A stretch of DNA of 64,000 bases from Mesorhizobium_B sp963522145 (GTDB lineage Bacteria; Pseudomonadota; Alphaproteobacteria; Rhizobiales; Rhizobiaceae): the NCBI GenBank assembly GCA_963522145.1, contig CAUQXI010000004.1, forward strand, positions 117,148 to 181,147. The letters run 5' to 3'. The notes under the pieces were generated by a model. It searched no databases and had not been told where the DNA came from. It was given only the letters and a program-made list of their open reading frames with translations. Position 1 is the first letter of the stretch. Each line of letters begins with the position of its first letter. The translations under genes were made by a program, and so were the position numbers. Shown piece by piece: positions 1 through 10,270 of the stretch.

Positions 1-910
1 GGAGGAAACGCCGGCCTCACCCGCCGAACTGATCCGCGCCTTCGTGGATGCGGGGATTCCCGCCGGTGTGGTCAACCTCGTTTACGGCATCCCGGCCGAG
101 ATCTCGTCTTATCTGATCCCTCATCCCGTCATCAAGAAGATCTCGTTTACCGGCTCCACCCCGGTCGGCAAGCATCTGGCAGGCCTCGCCGGCCAGCACA
201 TGAAGCGGGTGACCATGGAGCTTGGCGGCCATGCGCCGGTGATCGTGCTGCGTGACGCCGATGTCGAGAAGTCGGCCAAGCTGATGGCGACCTCGAAGTT
301 CCGCAATGCCGGCCAAGTCTGCGTGTCGCCGACGCGCTTCCTGGTCGAGGATGCGGTCTATGACGATTTCGTCGGCACCTTCGCCGCCACCGCCAAGGCG
401 ATCCGCGTGGGCAACGGCCTTGAGGAGGGCATCTCCATGGGCCCGCTTGTGAATGAGAGGCGGGTGGAAGCGGTGGGTGCGCTGGTCCAGGACGCGATCG
501 CCCATGGGGCGGAGCTCGTGACGGGCGGCAAGCGCATCGGCAATTCAGGCTATTTCTTTGAGCCGACCGTTCTGTCGCGCGTGCCGCGCGAGGCGCGCGC
601 CATGAATGAGGAGCCGTTTGGTCCCGTCGCCCTGATGGTGCCGGTGAGCGGGCTTGACGAGGCGCTGGAGGAAGCCAACCGCCTGCCCTATGGCCTTGCC
701 TCCTACGGCTTCACGCGTTCGGCGGAAAGTGCTGCGAAGATGTCGGCCGGGATCAAGGCTGGCATGCTGTCGATCAACCATCTCGGCCTTGCCCTGCCCG
801 AGGTGCCGTTTGGCGGCATTGAGGATTCGGGCTATGGCACGGAAGGCGGCGCTGATGCGCTGGAAGGCTATCTCAACACAAAATTCGTCAGCCACCACCA
901 GTTCGGTTGA
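1..910 (+). CDS. NAD(P)-dependent aldehyde dehydrogenase (3' part, start outside window)
   Basis: This is the C-terminal part of an aldehyde dehydrogenase of the succinate-semialdehyde/glycolaldehyde dehydrogenase type, which oxidises an aldehyde to the acid with NAD(P)+. The frame is open from base 2, so the true start lies left of the window; about 302 residues are visible out of the usual 480-500. The catalytic general-base glutamate is in MELGGHAP (Glu codon 218-220) and the nucleophilic cysteine is in NAGQVCVSP (Cys codon 320-322). The late motif EEPFGPV and the C-terminal PFGGIEDSGYG are also typical. The fold identity is clear; the substrate is not. It converges on otnC/otnK, so a role in acid-sugar or aldehyde catabolism is possible, but that is inference. 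Confidence 0.93.
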   Translation, partial: EETPASPAELIRAFVDAGIPAGVVNLVYGIPAEISSYLIPHPVIKKISFTGSTPVGKHLAGLAGQHMKRVTMELGGHAPVIVLRDADVEKSAKLMATSKFRNAGQVCVSPTRFLVEDAVYDDFVGTFAATAKAIRVGNGLEEGISMGPLVNERRVEAVGALVQDAIAHGAELVTGGKRIGNSGYFFEPTVLSRVPREARAMNEEPFGPVALMVPVSGLDEALEEANRLPYGLASYGFTRSAESAAKMSAGIKAGMLSINHLGLALPEVPFGGIEDSGYGTEGGADALEGYLNTKFVSHHQFG

Positions 911-928
911 CGAACTCGTCTATGCTTT

Positions 929-954
929 CCCGCGCCGTTCAAGCTCGGCGCGGG
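929..954. terminator. Hairpin between convergent genes
   Basis: A perfect 9-bp inverted repeat, CCCGCGCCG and CGGCGCGGG, flanks an 8-nt loop between the converging aldehyde dehydrogenase and otnC genes. It could end transcription from either side, but neither side has a clear T-run, so an intrinsic terminator is only probable. Confidence 0.45.
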
Positions 955-962
955 GCATGTGC

Positions 963-1613
963 TCAGCCCGGCTTCTGCTGCCCATAAGTGCCGTAGCGAT
1001 CCTTCACCACGGCAAGCTCTCCCTCATTGATCATGACGGGCTCGCCGATGCTTGCGGCGAGCAGATATTGCCGCGCGAGCATTTCTAGCTTCTCGGTGCG
1101 CGCCAGCGCCGTCGCGAGATCCGGCCCGAAGGCGATCATGCCGTGATTGGCGAGCAGGCAGGCGTTGCGCCCCTCCAGCGCGTGGATGGCGGCGTCGGCA
1201 AGCTCGGGCGAGCCGAACGGCGCGTAGTCCGAGCAGCGCACGTTTTCGCCGCCGAAGCTTGCGATCATATAGTGGAAGGGCGGCAGAGGCCGGCGCAGGC
1301 AGGACAGCGCCACGCAATGGTCCGGATGCGCGTGGACCACGGCCCCGGCCTGAGGAAACGCCTTGTAGATCGCGGCATGCATCGCCCATTCGCTGGACGG
1401 CCGCACATCGCCGGTCCAGTTGCCGTCGAGTTCCATCTCGACCATCTGCCCAGGCGTCAGCCGTGCCGGCAGGATGCCGGTGGGGGTGATCAGCATGCCG
1501 TGGGCCTCGCGCAGGCTGATATTGCCGGCCGTGCCGCTGTTGAGGCGCTTTTCCTCGACCAGGCGCGCCGCATCCACCAGCGCTTGTCGCATGTCCCTCA
1601 TGGTGTCGCTCAC
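963..1613 (-). CDS. otnC: Class II aldolase/adducin family protein, likely 3-oxo-tetronate 4-phosphate decarboxylase
   Basis: The protein belongs to the class II (zinc) aldolase/adducin family, like L-fuculose-phosphate aldolase. Visible family features are the phosphate-binding GTAGNIS near the N-terminus, SSEW, the zinc-binding HAHPDH and the later LLANHG histidine motif. It is the second gene after an OtnK-type kinase on the same strand; in known tetronate pathways OtnC decarboxylates the 3-oxo-tetronate 4-phosphate that OtnK makes. I infer the specific activity from this pairing, since the fold alone would also fit other sugar-phosphate aldolases. A GTG at 1613, just after the otnK stop and behind a GAGAG, gives a normal 216-residue protein. 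ATG at 1601 and an overlapping GTG at 1652 are alternatives. Confidence 0.82.
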   Translation of the reverse strand: MSDTMRDMRQALVDAARLVEEKRLNSGTAGNISLREAHGMLITPTGILPARLTPGQMVEMELDGNWTGDVRPSSEWAMHAAIYKAFPQAGAVVHAHPDHCVALSCLRRPLPPFHYMIASFGGENVRCSDYAPFGSPELADAAIHALEGRNACLLANHGMIAFGPDLATALARTEKLEMLARQYLLAASIGEPVMINEGELAVVKDRYGTYGQQKPG

Positions 1614-1624
1614 GTCACCGACTC

Positions 1625-2989
1625 TCAGCTTTCGGCTCGGCGCGGCGGCCACGTCGCGTCGAGGGGCACGGCATCGATCGGATGGCGCATGGCTTCCAGC
1701 ACGTCCGCGAAGATGTCAGGCCCGCCGAGCTTGCCGGATTTGAGCATCAGCGCCACCGGGTGCGGCATGTGCGCGACCATGCGCGAGACACCCGGCCCTT
1801 CATAGGGGCCGACAATCATGCGCTCCACGGGAAGTGCCGCAACAACCGCCCCGGCCGTTTCACCGCCGGCCACGATCAGCCGCCTGACGCCGAGGTCGCT
1901 GGTGAGACTTTGCGCAAGTGCCGCAATGATCCGCTCGGCCTTTTCAGCGACAAGGCTGCGGCCATATGCCGATTGGAGCGCTTCGACTTCCTTCTGCGGC
2001 ACGGTGGTCGCGATGGCCACGGCTTGTCCGGCCGCGAGGTTTCGTTGGGCCCAGCCGAGCGCTTCGCCAACAAGATCGTGCCCGGCAAAGGCGCGGGAAA
2101 GGTCGAGGATCAGCACCGGATGTTCCTTCCCGAAGCGTTCGAGCTGCTCGGCGGTTCTCGGCGCAACGCTGCCGGCCAACACGGCGGCAGGCCCGTCGAT
2201 GCCCGGCAGCGTTTCCACGGCGGCGGCCGGATCGACCAGCCCTGCCTCGCGCCAGAGGGGCGGCAGGTGGGCAGCAACCGAGGAGTTGCCCGTCAGAAGC
2301 GGCATGCCGGCGCTGGCGCGCGCGAGCGCCGCCAGATCGCGCTCATAGATGGTATCGGCGATCACGAGCGGCGTTCCCGCTTCCGCCAGTTCCTCGCAGC
2401 GCGCCGCGATGGTCTCGGCACCCCCATCGACAAAGGCATGGGACAAGAGACCCACAGGCCGCGTTGATTGAGCCTGGAGCACGCGCACGAGGTTTGAGTC
2501 CGTCATCGGCGTCAGCGGGTCGAAGCGCTTCGGCGACTCTCCCAGAAGCTGCGCGCCGCCGAACATGTGCCCCTGAAAGACCGTCCGCCCGGTCTCGCAC
2601 AATGCAGGGCAGAACAGAACGAGCCGCGCGCCGAGCCGGTCCATCAGCGCTTCCGCGCAGGGGCCGATATTGCCGGCGGGGGTGGAATCGAAGGTCGCGC
2701 AATATTTGAAGAAGATCTGGCGCGCGCCGGCCGCGATCAGCATCTCGGCGGCGGCCAGCACCTGCCGCACCGCCTCCCCTGCGTCAATGACGCGCGTCTT
2801 CAGCGCGACCACATGGGCGAGGTTGCTTTCGGGGATGGCTTGTTCGAGCCCGACCGTGAAGCCGGTCGGAATGCCGCGCGCGACCATCATGGATGCGAGC
2901 TCGGACCCTCCTGTGAGGTCGTCAGCGATGGCGCCGAACAGAAGCGTGGGCTTTGACGCGGTCAAGGTCTTTTCCGTCGAACCGCGCAT
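1625..2989 (-). CDS. otnK: Four-carbon acid sugar kinase (3-oxo-tetronate kinase, DUF1537 family)
   Basis: This is a DUF1537-family kinase. These enzymes phosphorylate four-carbon acid sugars such as 3-oxo-tetronate in threonate/erythronate breakdown. The N-terminal IADDLTGGSE is the family hallmark (aspartate-rich sugar-binding loop), and the C-terminal LIVAGGETAGAVV matches the ATP-binding half. About 454 residues is normal for the family. Starts at ATG 2989 or GTG 3010 both lack a good ribosome binding site; the conserved region begins about 16 residues after the ATG. The gene lies between a solute-binding protein gene upstream and otnC downstream, which suggests an import-phosphorylate-decarboxylate operon. 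No oxidase/dehydrogenase (LtnD type) or OtnI isomerase partner is visible in the window. Confidence 0.87.
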   Translation of the reverse strand: MRGSTEKTLTASKPTLLFGAIADDLTGGSELASMMVARGIPTGFTVGLEQAIPESNLAHVVALKTRVIDAGEAVRQVLAAAEMLIAAGARQIFFKYCATFDSTPAGNIGPCAEALMDRLGARLVLFCPALCETGRTVFQGHMFGGAQLLGESPKRFDPLTPMTDSNLVRVLQAQSTRPVGLLSHAFVDGGAETIAARCEELAEAGTPLVIADTIYERDLAALARASAGMPLLTGNSSVAAHLPPLWREAGLVDPAAAVETLPGIDGPAAVLAGSVAPRTAEQLERFGKEHPVLILDLSRAFAGHDLVGEALGWAQRNLAAGQAVAIATTVPQKEVEALQSAYGRSLVAEKAERIIAALAQSLTSDLGVRRLIVAGGETAGAVVAALPVERMIVGPYEGPGVSRMVAHMPHPVALMLKSGKLGGPDIFADVLEAMRHPIDAVPLDATWPPRRAES

Positions 2990-3032
2990 TGCACGGGAAG
3001 AAGAGGGCACGGGAAAGAAGGAGCACAGGATG

Positions 3033-3064
3033 AAGCGGAGCGCGGCGGAAGCCGCGCCCCGCTT
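3033..3064. repeat. Strong intercistronic stem-loop after the solute-binding protein gene
   Basis: The sequence AAGCGG-A-GCGCGGC, loop GGAA, GCCGCGC-C-CCGCTT folds into a 13-pair stem with a single A/C mismatch. On the leftward transcript it follows the stop codon of the solute-binding protein gene (3073) directly and precedes otnK. There is no T-run, so it looks more like an mRNA-stabilising or attenuating stem than a full terminator. Confidence 0.6.
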
Positions 3065-3072
3065 GCCTGGTT

Positions 3073-4692
3073 CTAGCGGCTGATCTCGGCCAGCGGCAGG
3101 TTGCAGCAGGCGCTGTAGCGCACGCCCTTGAGGTCGGAGCGATAAGCGAAGATCACGTCCGGGCTCACCATCGGCAGGATGATGTGGTCGTTGATCATCT
3201 CCTGTCCGAGCTCATGCCAGAGCTTGCCGGCCTCTTCCCCGCTCTTGGCAGCCAGCGCCGCCTTGTAGAGCTCGCTTTCCTTCGCGTTCACCAGGGACGG
3301 ATCGACCAGCGTGCCGGCGCGCTTGCCCCACGGGCTTTCCGCCGTCATCGCGAAGTAGTCGGGATATTGCGACGTGCCGTAGAAGTCGGGCGCATAGAAC
3401 ACGGCCGACATCGCCACGCCGTCCTCGCTGTTGGCGCGCTCGCGCCATGTGGCGAAGGGAACCGGCTGGAGATTGACGGTGACGTTGATCTTGGAAAGGT
3501 CCTGCTGGATCTTCTGCATCATCAGCGAGAGATCGACGCCGTAGATGTTCATGTTGGGGAACACGGCTTCGAGCGTGAGCCCATTTGCCTGGCCGGCCGC
3601 GGCAAGCTTCTCCTTGGCCTTTTCGGGGTCATAGGCGCGCGGCTCGAAGCCGTCGCCGCCGGGGAAGCCGAGCGGGATCGGCGTCATGATCACCCGGCCC
3701 GCATCGCCCACGGTGAACTCCACCACGCCCTGCTGGTCGATGCCGAGCGCGATCGCCTCGCGGATCTCCTTGGTCAGCGGCACCTTGTTGGACTTCGCGC
3801 GCGGTGCGAGCGCCACATAGATGAAGTTGTAGGAGGGGATGGACGATACCGTGATTTTGGGATCGGAAAGGGTCTTCGCGGTTTCAGGATCCACCTGCAT
3901 GGCGATGTCGGCGTTGCCGCTTTGCAGCATCTGCGCCTGTGCCACCGCGTCCTTGACCTGCTTGAACACGACCTGGCCCATGGCCGGCTTCTTGCCCCAA
4001 TAGGCGTCGTTGCGCTTCAGGCGCAGCTCGGCATTGGGCTCATAGGCTTCAAGCACATAGGGGCCGCTGCCCGCCGACTGGCTGAGGAACCACTGCTCGG
4101 CATTGTCCGTGGTCGCGGCGCTTCCATCGGCCTTGGCGCCGGCAGCCGAGGCCACGTCGCTGTTGATGATCACCGCATAGGGCGCGGCCGTGATGCCCAG
4201 GAACTCCGAGCTTGGCGCCGAAAGCGTGGCGACCACGGTCTTGTCGTCGGGCGTTTCGATGGAGGAAATGCCGCCCATGAGGAAGGATGGGCTTGCCGCG
4301 AGGTTCTTGAGCCGCTCCCAGGACCATTTCACGTCCTTGGCCTCGACGGGCGAGCCGTCCGAGAACTTCGCTTCAGGTGCGATGTGGAAGGTGAACTTGG
4401 TTTGCGCCTCGTCCGCCTCCCATTTCGTCGCGAGCAGCGGCACGAGCTTGTTCTCCGCATCCAGCGTCAGAAGCGTTTCATAGGTGCTGGAATTGTAGAT
4501 CTGGCAGGTGTCGCAGAAGGAACGGTGCGGATCGAGCGAGTTCAAATCCATGCTGCGCGCGATGATCAGCGGCTGGCTGTCCTGCGCAAGCGCACTCGCG
4601 GGCGCCGCGAGCCCGAGCGCTCCGGCCAGAGCGAGCGCGGCGATCGTGCTGTTCGCGAGAGCGAGAAGACGGGACCGTGTGCTTTGCTTCAT
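3073..4692 (-). CDS. ABC transporter solute-binding protein, family 5 (DppA/OppA/NikA type)
   Basis: This is a periplasmic binding protein of the extracellular solute-binding family 5, which usually captures peptides, nickel or sugar-like solutes for an ABC importer. A clear Sec signal peptide (basic start, hydrophobic core ALALAGALGLA, then ALAQ) precedes the mature part. Family features include the N-terminal LNSLDPHRS, a KFSDGSPVEAKDVKWSWER motif and GSGPYVLEAYEP. The mature protein has cysteine pairs near both ends (CDTC and CC), which could form disulphides. The ATG at 4692 is preferred because GGGAGA sits at proper spacing; an ATG 6 nt upstream is too close. It heads the otnK-otnC operon, but no permease or ATPase genes accompany it, so its partners must be elsewhere. 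The ligand is unknown; an acid sugar is possible from context. Confidence 0.9.
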   Translation of the reverse strand: MKQSTRSRLLALANSTIAALALAGALGLAAPASALAQDSQPLIIARSMDLNSLDPHRSFCDTCQIYNSSTYETLLTLDAENKLVPLLATKWEADEAQTKFTFHIAPEAKFSDGSPVEAKDVKWSWERLKNLAASPSFLMGGISSIETPDDKTVVATLSAPSSEFLGITAAPYAVIINSDVASAAGAKADGSAATTDNAEQWFLSQSAGSGPYVLEAYEPNAELRLKRNDAYWGKKPAMGQVVFKQVKDAVAQAQMLQSGNADIAMQVDPETAKTLSDPKITVSSIPSYNFIYVALAPRAKSNKVPLTKEIREAIALGIDQQGVVEFTVGDAGRVIMTPIPLGFPGGDGFEPRAYDPEKAKEKLAAAGQANGLTLEAVFPNMNIYGVDLSLMMQKIQQDLSKINVTVNLQPVPFATWRERANSEDGVAMSAVFYAPDFYGTSQYPDYFAMTAESPWGKRAGTLVDPSLVNAKESELYKAALAAKSGEEAGKLWHELGQEMINDHIILPMVSPDVIFAYRSDLKGVRYSACCNLPLAEISR

Positions 4693-4794
4693 GTTCATTC
4701 TCCCATTGCGGATGATGGAAAGCGCTTCGTGTTGTTCTTGCTCTTGGGGCGGGTGCCGGACGGCGCTGCCCATATTGATTGAAAACCTCGTCGC

Positions 4795-4809
4795 TGTGAC
4801 TGTGTCACA
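4795..4809. promoter_or_regulatory. Palindromic candidate operator upstream of the solute-binding protein gene
   Basis: TGTGAC-TGT-GTCACA is a perfect 6+3+6 inverted repeat about 100 bp upstream of the solute-binding protein start and about 50 bp downstream of a candidate promoter. The position suits a repressor site in the early transcribed leader. The cognate regulator is unknown; the TetR gene next door is one candidate. Confidence 0.4.
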
Positions 4810-4857
4810 CCATTGAGCCCGGAGTGAAGTCCGTTCGCGCGAGCGGTTGCGCCGCAA

Positions 4858-4886
4858 GGATTATTGATAAAAAATTCGATTTACAA
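4858..4886 (-). promoter_or_regulatory. Candidate sigma-70-type promoter for the solute-binding protein/otnKC operon
   Basis: Reading leftward, TTGTAA (-35) and TAATCC (-10) are separated by 17 bp in an unusually AT-rich stretch of this GC-rich region. It points toward the solute-binding protein gene. The -10 is imperfect, so this is a sequence-based guess. Confidence 0.35.
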
Positions 4887-4982
4887 TCGTCACTGCGATG
4901 CGTCCGCGCCGAAAATCCCACCCCACCCGTCGCTCTTACCAGCTATTTTCCCGGGCATGACCGGACGCCCAAGCCTCCGGCT

Positions 4983-5624
4983 TCATCCGCGCGGCGTGAG
5001 GATCTCGGGCAGGTAGCAGCGAAGATAGGCGATGCCGGCCTGATGCGCCTCGGCGACATACTGGTCGGTGATCAAACCATGGCGGCTGTAGGCAAGGCTG
5101 AACACCCCGTCGATGACGGAGAAGTAGGTCGCCAGCCGGCGGTCCCAGTCGGGGATGAGCGGCATGTGGAAATAGTGTTCCAGAAGGGCCGCGCGTTTTT
5201 CCGCGAGATGGAAATATTGCGAGGTATCCGCGGTCTTCACCTCCGCGCTGATATTGGCTCCGAAGAAGAGGCGCAGAGCGGCGGGATGCTCGTTGTGGTA
5301 GCGGGCGGCACCCGTCACCTTCTGCCGCAGCATGTCCTGCCAGCTGGCGGGCGGCACGGCCAGCCGCTCTCCCGACATGGCGAGCAGAGCCTGGTGGTGC
5401 ACGGTCGCCAGTGCCAGGAGTGCCGCTTCCTTGTTGGGAAAGAAGTGATACACGGACGCGGGCGGCACTCCGGCCTTTTCGGCGATCTGGGTCAGCCCGA
5501 CATCGCCCAAGCCGTTTTCGGCGAGAAGAACTTCCAGCGCATCCAGAAGGATCTTGAATCGAAGCTGCCCCGGCCGCCGCTGCGGCTGCCGCGCCACGCT
5601 TCGCTTGCCCGTCTGTTCGCCCAT
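4983..5624 (-). CDS. TetR/AcrR family transcriptional regulator
   Basis: The N-terminal third carries a TetR-type helix-turn-helix: LTQIAEKAGVPPASVYHFF followed by NKEAALLAL. The remaining roughly 140 residues form the ligand-binding half and match no specific effector class that I recognise. An ATG at 5624 gives 213 residues, normal for the family; a GTG at 5648 would add eight residues. The gene lies about 120 bp downstream of the FadJ-type beta-oxidation gene on the same strand, so it may respond to acyl-CoA and control that gene. This is inference from position only. The palindrome at 4795 could alternatively be its operator. Confidence 0.88.
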   Translation of the reverse strand: MGEQTGKRSVARQPQRRPGQLRFKILLDALEVLLAENGLGDVGLTQIAEKAGVPPASVYHFFPNKEAALLALATVHHQALLAMSGERLAVPPASWQDMLRQKVTGAARYHNEHPAALRLFFGANISAEVKTADTSQYFHLAEKRAALLEHYFHMPLIPDWDRRLATYFSVIDGVFSLAYSRHGLITDQYVAEAHQAGIAYLRCYLPEILTPRG

Positions 5625-5742
5625 TTCCGCCTGCTCGCCCTGGCGCACGCGCGCTCCTCCGCCTCCCTAGCCCGGCGCCGAGCTATAAGGGAAATCCAGA
5701 CGGTGGGCCATGCGGGGCGGTGGAAAGCTGCGGCCGAAGCGT

Positions 5743-7809
<2,067 letters not shown>

Positions 7810-8135
7810 GTCCGTTCCTTTTTTCCAGCCGGTTCAGTAAGCCAGGATGCCGGCTTCGTCCTGCGCGAGGATGCGCGTGCAGTGCTCGTTGTCGCCGAAG
7901 GTGATCCCGAAGACGGCAAGCTTGCGGAACAGGCGGCCGGCAGCGCTTTCTCTTCTCAGCCTGATGCCACCATGATCGTCAATGGGCTGCGTCCGCGGCA
8001 CGGAAACAGCAGGGCAGGGCGACCACATCCCTGCCCGCTTTGCCGACCGCGTTTCCTGAGGCATAAGGCCAACGCAAGACATCAGGCACGGCGATGGGCG
8101 GGCCGCCTGTCGTGGCGAGATATGAGGAAGCAGCG
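7810..8135. other. Intergenic region with a possible gene remnant (leftward frame 8082-7834)
   Basis: This 326-bp gap between the divergent FadJ-type and Gfo/Idh genes has no gene I can name. A leftward 82-codon frame ends at 7834. Its last 30 codons (LFRKLAVFGITFGDNEHC and on to the end) have the G/C third-base bias of real genes here, while the first half does not. It may be the decayed 3' end of a lost gene, or chance. I do not recognise the peptide. No clear promoter was identified, although both flanking genes should start here. Confidence 0.25.
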
Positions 8136-9218
8136 ATGACCGAGCGATTGAGGGTTCTCGTGGTGGGTCTCGGCCATATGGGCGCGTCCCATGCTTCCGC
8201 TTACCACCGGCTCGACGGCTTCGAGATTGTCGGGCTGATGAGCCGCTCGATCAAGAGCAAGCCCGTTCCCGCCGAGCTTGAAGGCTATCCACTCTTCGAG
8301 GATTATGAGCAGGCGCTAGCGGAAACCCGGCCCGATGCGGTGTCGATCAATTCTTGGCCGGACACCCATGCCGACTACGCGCTGAAGGCGATCGCGGCTG
8401 GCTGCCATGTCTTCATGGAAAAGCCGATCGCCACTACGATCGCGGATGCCGAGAAGGTCGCGGCAGCCGCGCGTGCGAAGAACCGCAAGCTCGTGCTCGG
8501 CTATATCCTTCGTGTCCACCCGTCCTGGATAAAGTTCATCGAGATGGGCCGAACGCTCGGCAAGCCGCTGGTGATGCGGCTCAACCTCAATCAGCAATCG
8601 AGCGGGCCAGCCTGGCACTGGCACAAGAACCTGATCGACTCGCTGATCCCCATTGTCGATTGCGGCGTTCATTATGTGGATGTGATGTGCCAGCTGACGG
8701 GCGCGAAACCCGTGCGCGTCCATGGCATCGGCGCCAAGCTCTGGGCGGATGCCGCGCGGCAGAATTACGGCCATCTCCACGTCACCTTCGATGACGGCTC
8801 CGTCGGCTGGTACGAGGCGGGTTGGGGCCCGATGATGAGCGAGACCGCTTATTTCGTGAAGGACGTGATCGGCCCCGAGGGCGCGGTGTCGCTGGTCGCC
8901 GGGCAGGCGAAGACGCAGGAAGGTGCCGAGCTTTCGGGCTCGGCCGACATCGACCGCCACACGAAGACCGACGCCATCAGGATCCACCATGCCGCGGTGG
9001 ATGGAAACAAGAACTTCTCCCGGCCAGACGAGATCTTCTCCATGAGCGACGAGCCCGGCCATCAGGAGCTTTGCGACCGGGAACAGGCGTTTTTCCTGCA
9101 CGCGATCCGGGAGGACCTCGATCTTTCGGGTTCAATGGAAGCGGCAGTCAACAGCCTGCGCATCGTGCTGGCCGCCGAGCAGAGCATCGAGGAATGCCGC
9201 GCGATCGAGCTGGCCTAG
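8136..9218 (+). CDS. Gfo/Idh/MocA family NAD(P)-dependent oxidoreductase
   Basis: A 360-residue dehydrogenase of the Gfo/Idh/MocA family, which oxidises or reduces hydroxyl groups of sugars and inositols. The Rossmann motif VVGLGHMGASHASAY is at the N-terminus, and the family EKP motif is present as VFMEKPIATT. In the second domain DCGVHYVDVMC supplies the usual catalytic Asp-x-x-x-His pair. The ATG at 8136 is chosen over a start 42 bp upstream because GAGGAAGCAGCG precedes it and the Rossmann strand begins immediately after. It stands alone, divergent from the FadJ-type gene. The substrate cannot be read from the sequence. Confidence 0.9.
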   Translation: MTERLRVLVVGLGHMGASHASAYHRLDGFEIVGLMSRSIKSKPVPAELEGYPLFEDYEQALAETRPDAVSINSWPDTHADYALKAIAAGCHVFMEKPIATTIADAEKVAAAARAKNRKLVLGYILRVHPSWIKFIEMGRTLGKPLVMRLNLNQQSSGPAWHWHKNLIDSLIPIVDCGVHYVDVMCQLTGAKPVRVHGIGAKLWADAARQNYGHLHVTFDDGSVGWYEAGWGPMMSETAYFVKDVIGPEGAVSLVAGQAKTQEGAELSGSADIDRHTKTDAIRIHHAAVDGNKNFSRPDEIFSMSDEPGHQELCDREQAFFLHAIREDLDLSGSMEAAVNSLRIVLAAEQSIEECRAIELA

Positions 9219-9239
9219 CGAAGGCCGCGACCTCGCCGC

Positions 9240-9983
9240 TTACCGCGTGAAATAATAGAAGCTCAGCAGAAGGCCCGTGGCGATCACGAGGGCGCGCACG
9301 GCGTTCTGCGGCACACGCTTGGCGGCCCAGACGCCGGCATAGCCGCCGAGCGCCACGCCGGGGATCATCACGAGCGCCTCCTTCCACGCCACCACGCCGC
9401 CCGACACGAATACCCCGATCGCAACTGCGGCGATGACGATCGCCAGCATGTTCTTGAGCGCGTTGAGGCGGTGGTAGTCGCCTTCCTCCGTGAGGCCCAG
9501 CGTCGCCAGCATCATGACCCCCATGCCCGCGCCGAAGAACCCGCCATAGATGGCGGTGAGAAACTGAACGGCTGCGCCGGGCAAACGGCCGAGCGCCGCG
9601 TGCTGGCCTTCTGCCCGGCGGGGCTTCAGCCAAGGTCCGGCGGCGAACAGCGCGGTCGCTCCCAGCAGGAGCCAGGGCACGAGCGCACGAAAGCCTGGAT
9701 TGTCGAGCGCAAGCAGCAGAAACGCGCCGGCCAGCGCGCCAAGCGCAGAAACCAGAACAAGCGCCACCGCGCTTTTCCCCAGCGCGCGGATGTTGCTCCA
9801 GTAAGCGAGCGTCGAGGTGACATAGCCAGGGAACTGCACGACCGAGGAGGTCGCATTGGCGGCGATCGGCGGAATGCCGGCGAGCGATAGCGCGCCGAAG
9901 GTCAGAAACGTACCGCCGCCGGCGACCGCGTTGACCGCGCCCGACAGGAAGCCGGCGAGAAACAGCAGAACAGCGATAGCCAT
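9240..9983 (-). CDS. TauE/SafE family membrane exporter (probable sulfite/anion permease)
   Basis: A 247-residue polytopic membrane protein of the TauE/SafE (DUF81) family, members of which move sulfite, sulfoacetate or related anions across the inner membrane. The N-terminal LLFLAGFLSGAVNAVAGGG is the family signature. A second half-repeat shows IYGGFFGAGMGVMMLATLG, and about eight hydrophobic segments are visible. The ATG at 9983, preceded by AAAGG, is preferred to an upstream frame extension that would add a non-membrane arginine-rich tail. It is monocistronic between two convergent/divergent neighbours, so no substrate is suggested by context. Confidence 0.88.
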   Translation of the reverse strand: MAIAVLLFLAGFLSGAVNAVAGGGTFLTFGALSLAGIPPIAANATSSVVQFPGYVTSTLAYWSNIRALGKSAVALVLVSALGALAGAFLLLALDNPGFRALVPWLLLGATALFAAGPWLKPRRAEGQHAALGRLPGAAVQFLTAIYGGFFGAGMGVMMLATLGLTEEGDYHRLNALKNMLAIVIAAVAIGVFVSGGVVAWKEALVMIPGVALGGYAGVWAAKRVPQNAVRALVIATGLLLSFYYFTR

Positions 9984-10126
9984 GATGTGCCTTTGATGCT
10001 TGGGCGACGGTATGGCAAATGTGCGCCGGCATCGCCAGGATTTCATCGATCCGGCCTGCTGTGTCCATCGCGGCACAGGTCTCATATCCGTCGAAATGAT
10101 GACCAGATTTCTCCACATTTAATTCT

Positions 10127-10141
10127 TGACTCTCCCAGTCA
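10127..10141. promoter_or_regulatory. Predicted iron-responsive (IRO/RirA) operator
   Basis: TGA-CTCTCCCAG-TCA matches the TGA-N9-TCA iron-responsive operator recognised by RirA, the iron-sulfur repressor of rhizobia. It lies about 130 bp upstream of the TonB receptor start, overlapping a TTGACT that could be a -35 element. It predicts repression of the haem operon when iron is plentiful. The motif is short, so chance cannot be excluded, but its position before an iron-uptake gene supports it. Confidence 0.55.
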
Positions 10142-10270
10142 TGTTAACTAGCCCGACCTCAGGGGTTGAACTGCTTGCCACCGCAAACAGGCTGAACCGG
10201 CTCGCCGCCGGGCGACCGCGCACGCCTGTGGCCAGCCCCGAAAACGACAACGCTGTGAGGGCTTGGGGTG

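Noticed and set aside
3001..3072. Hairpin considered as an intrinsic terminator after the binding protein gene
   Set aside because: No T-run follows on the leftward strand, and otnK continues the operon within a few bases.
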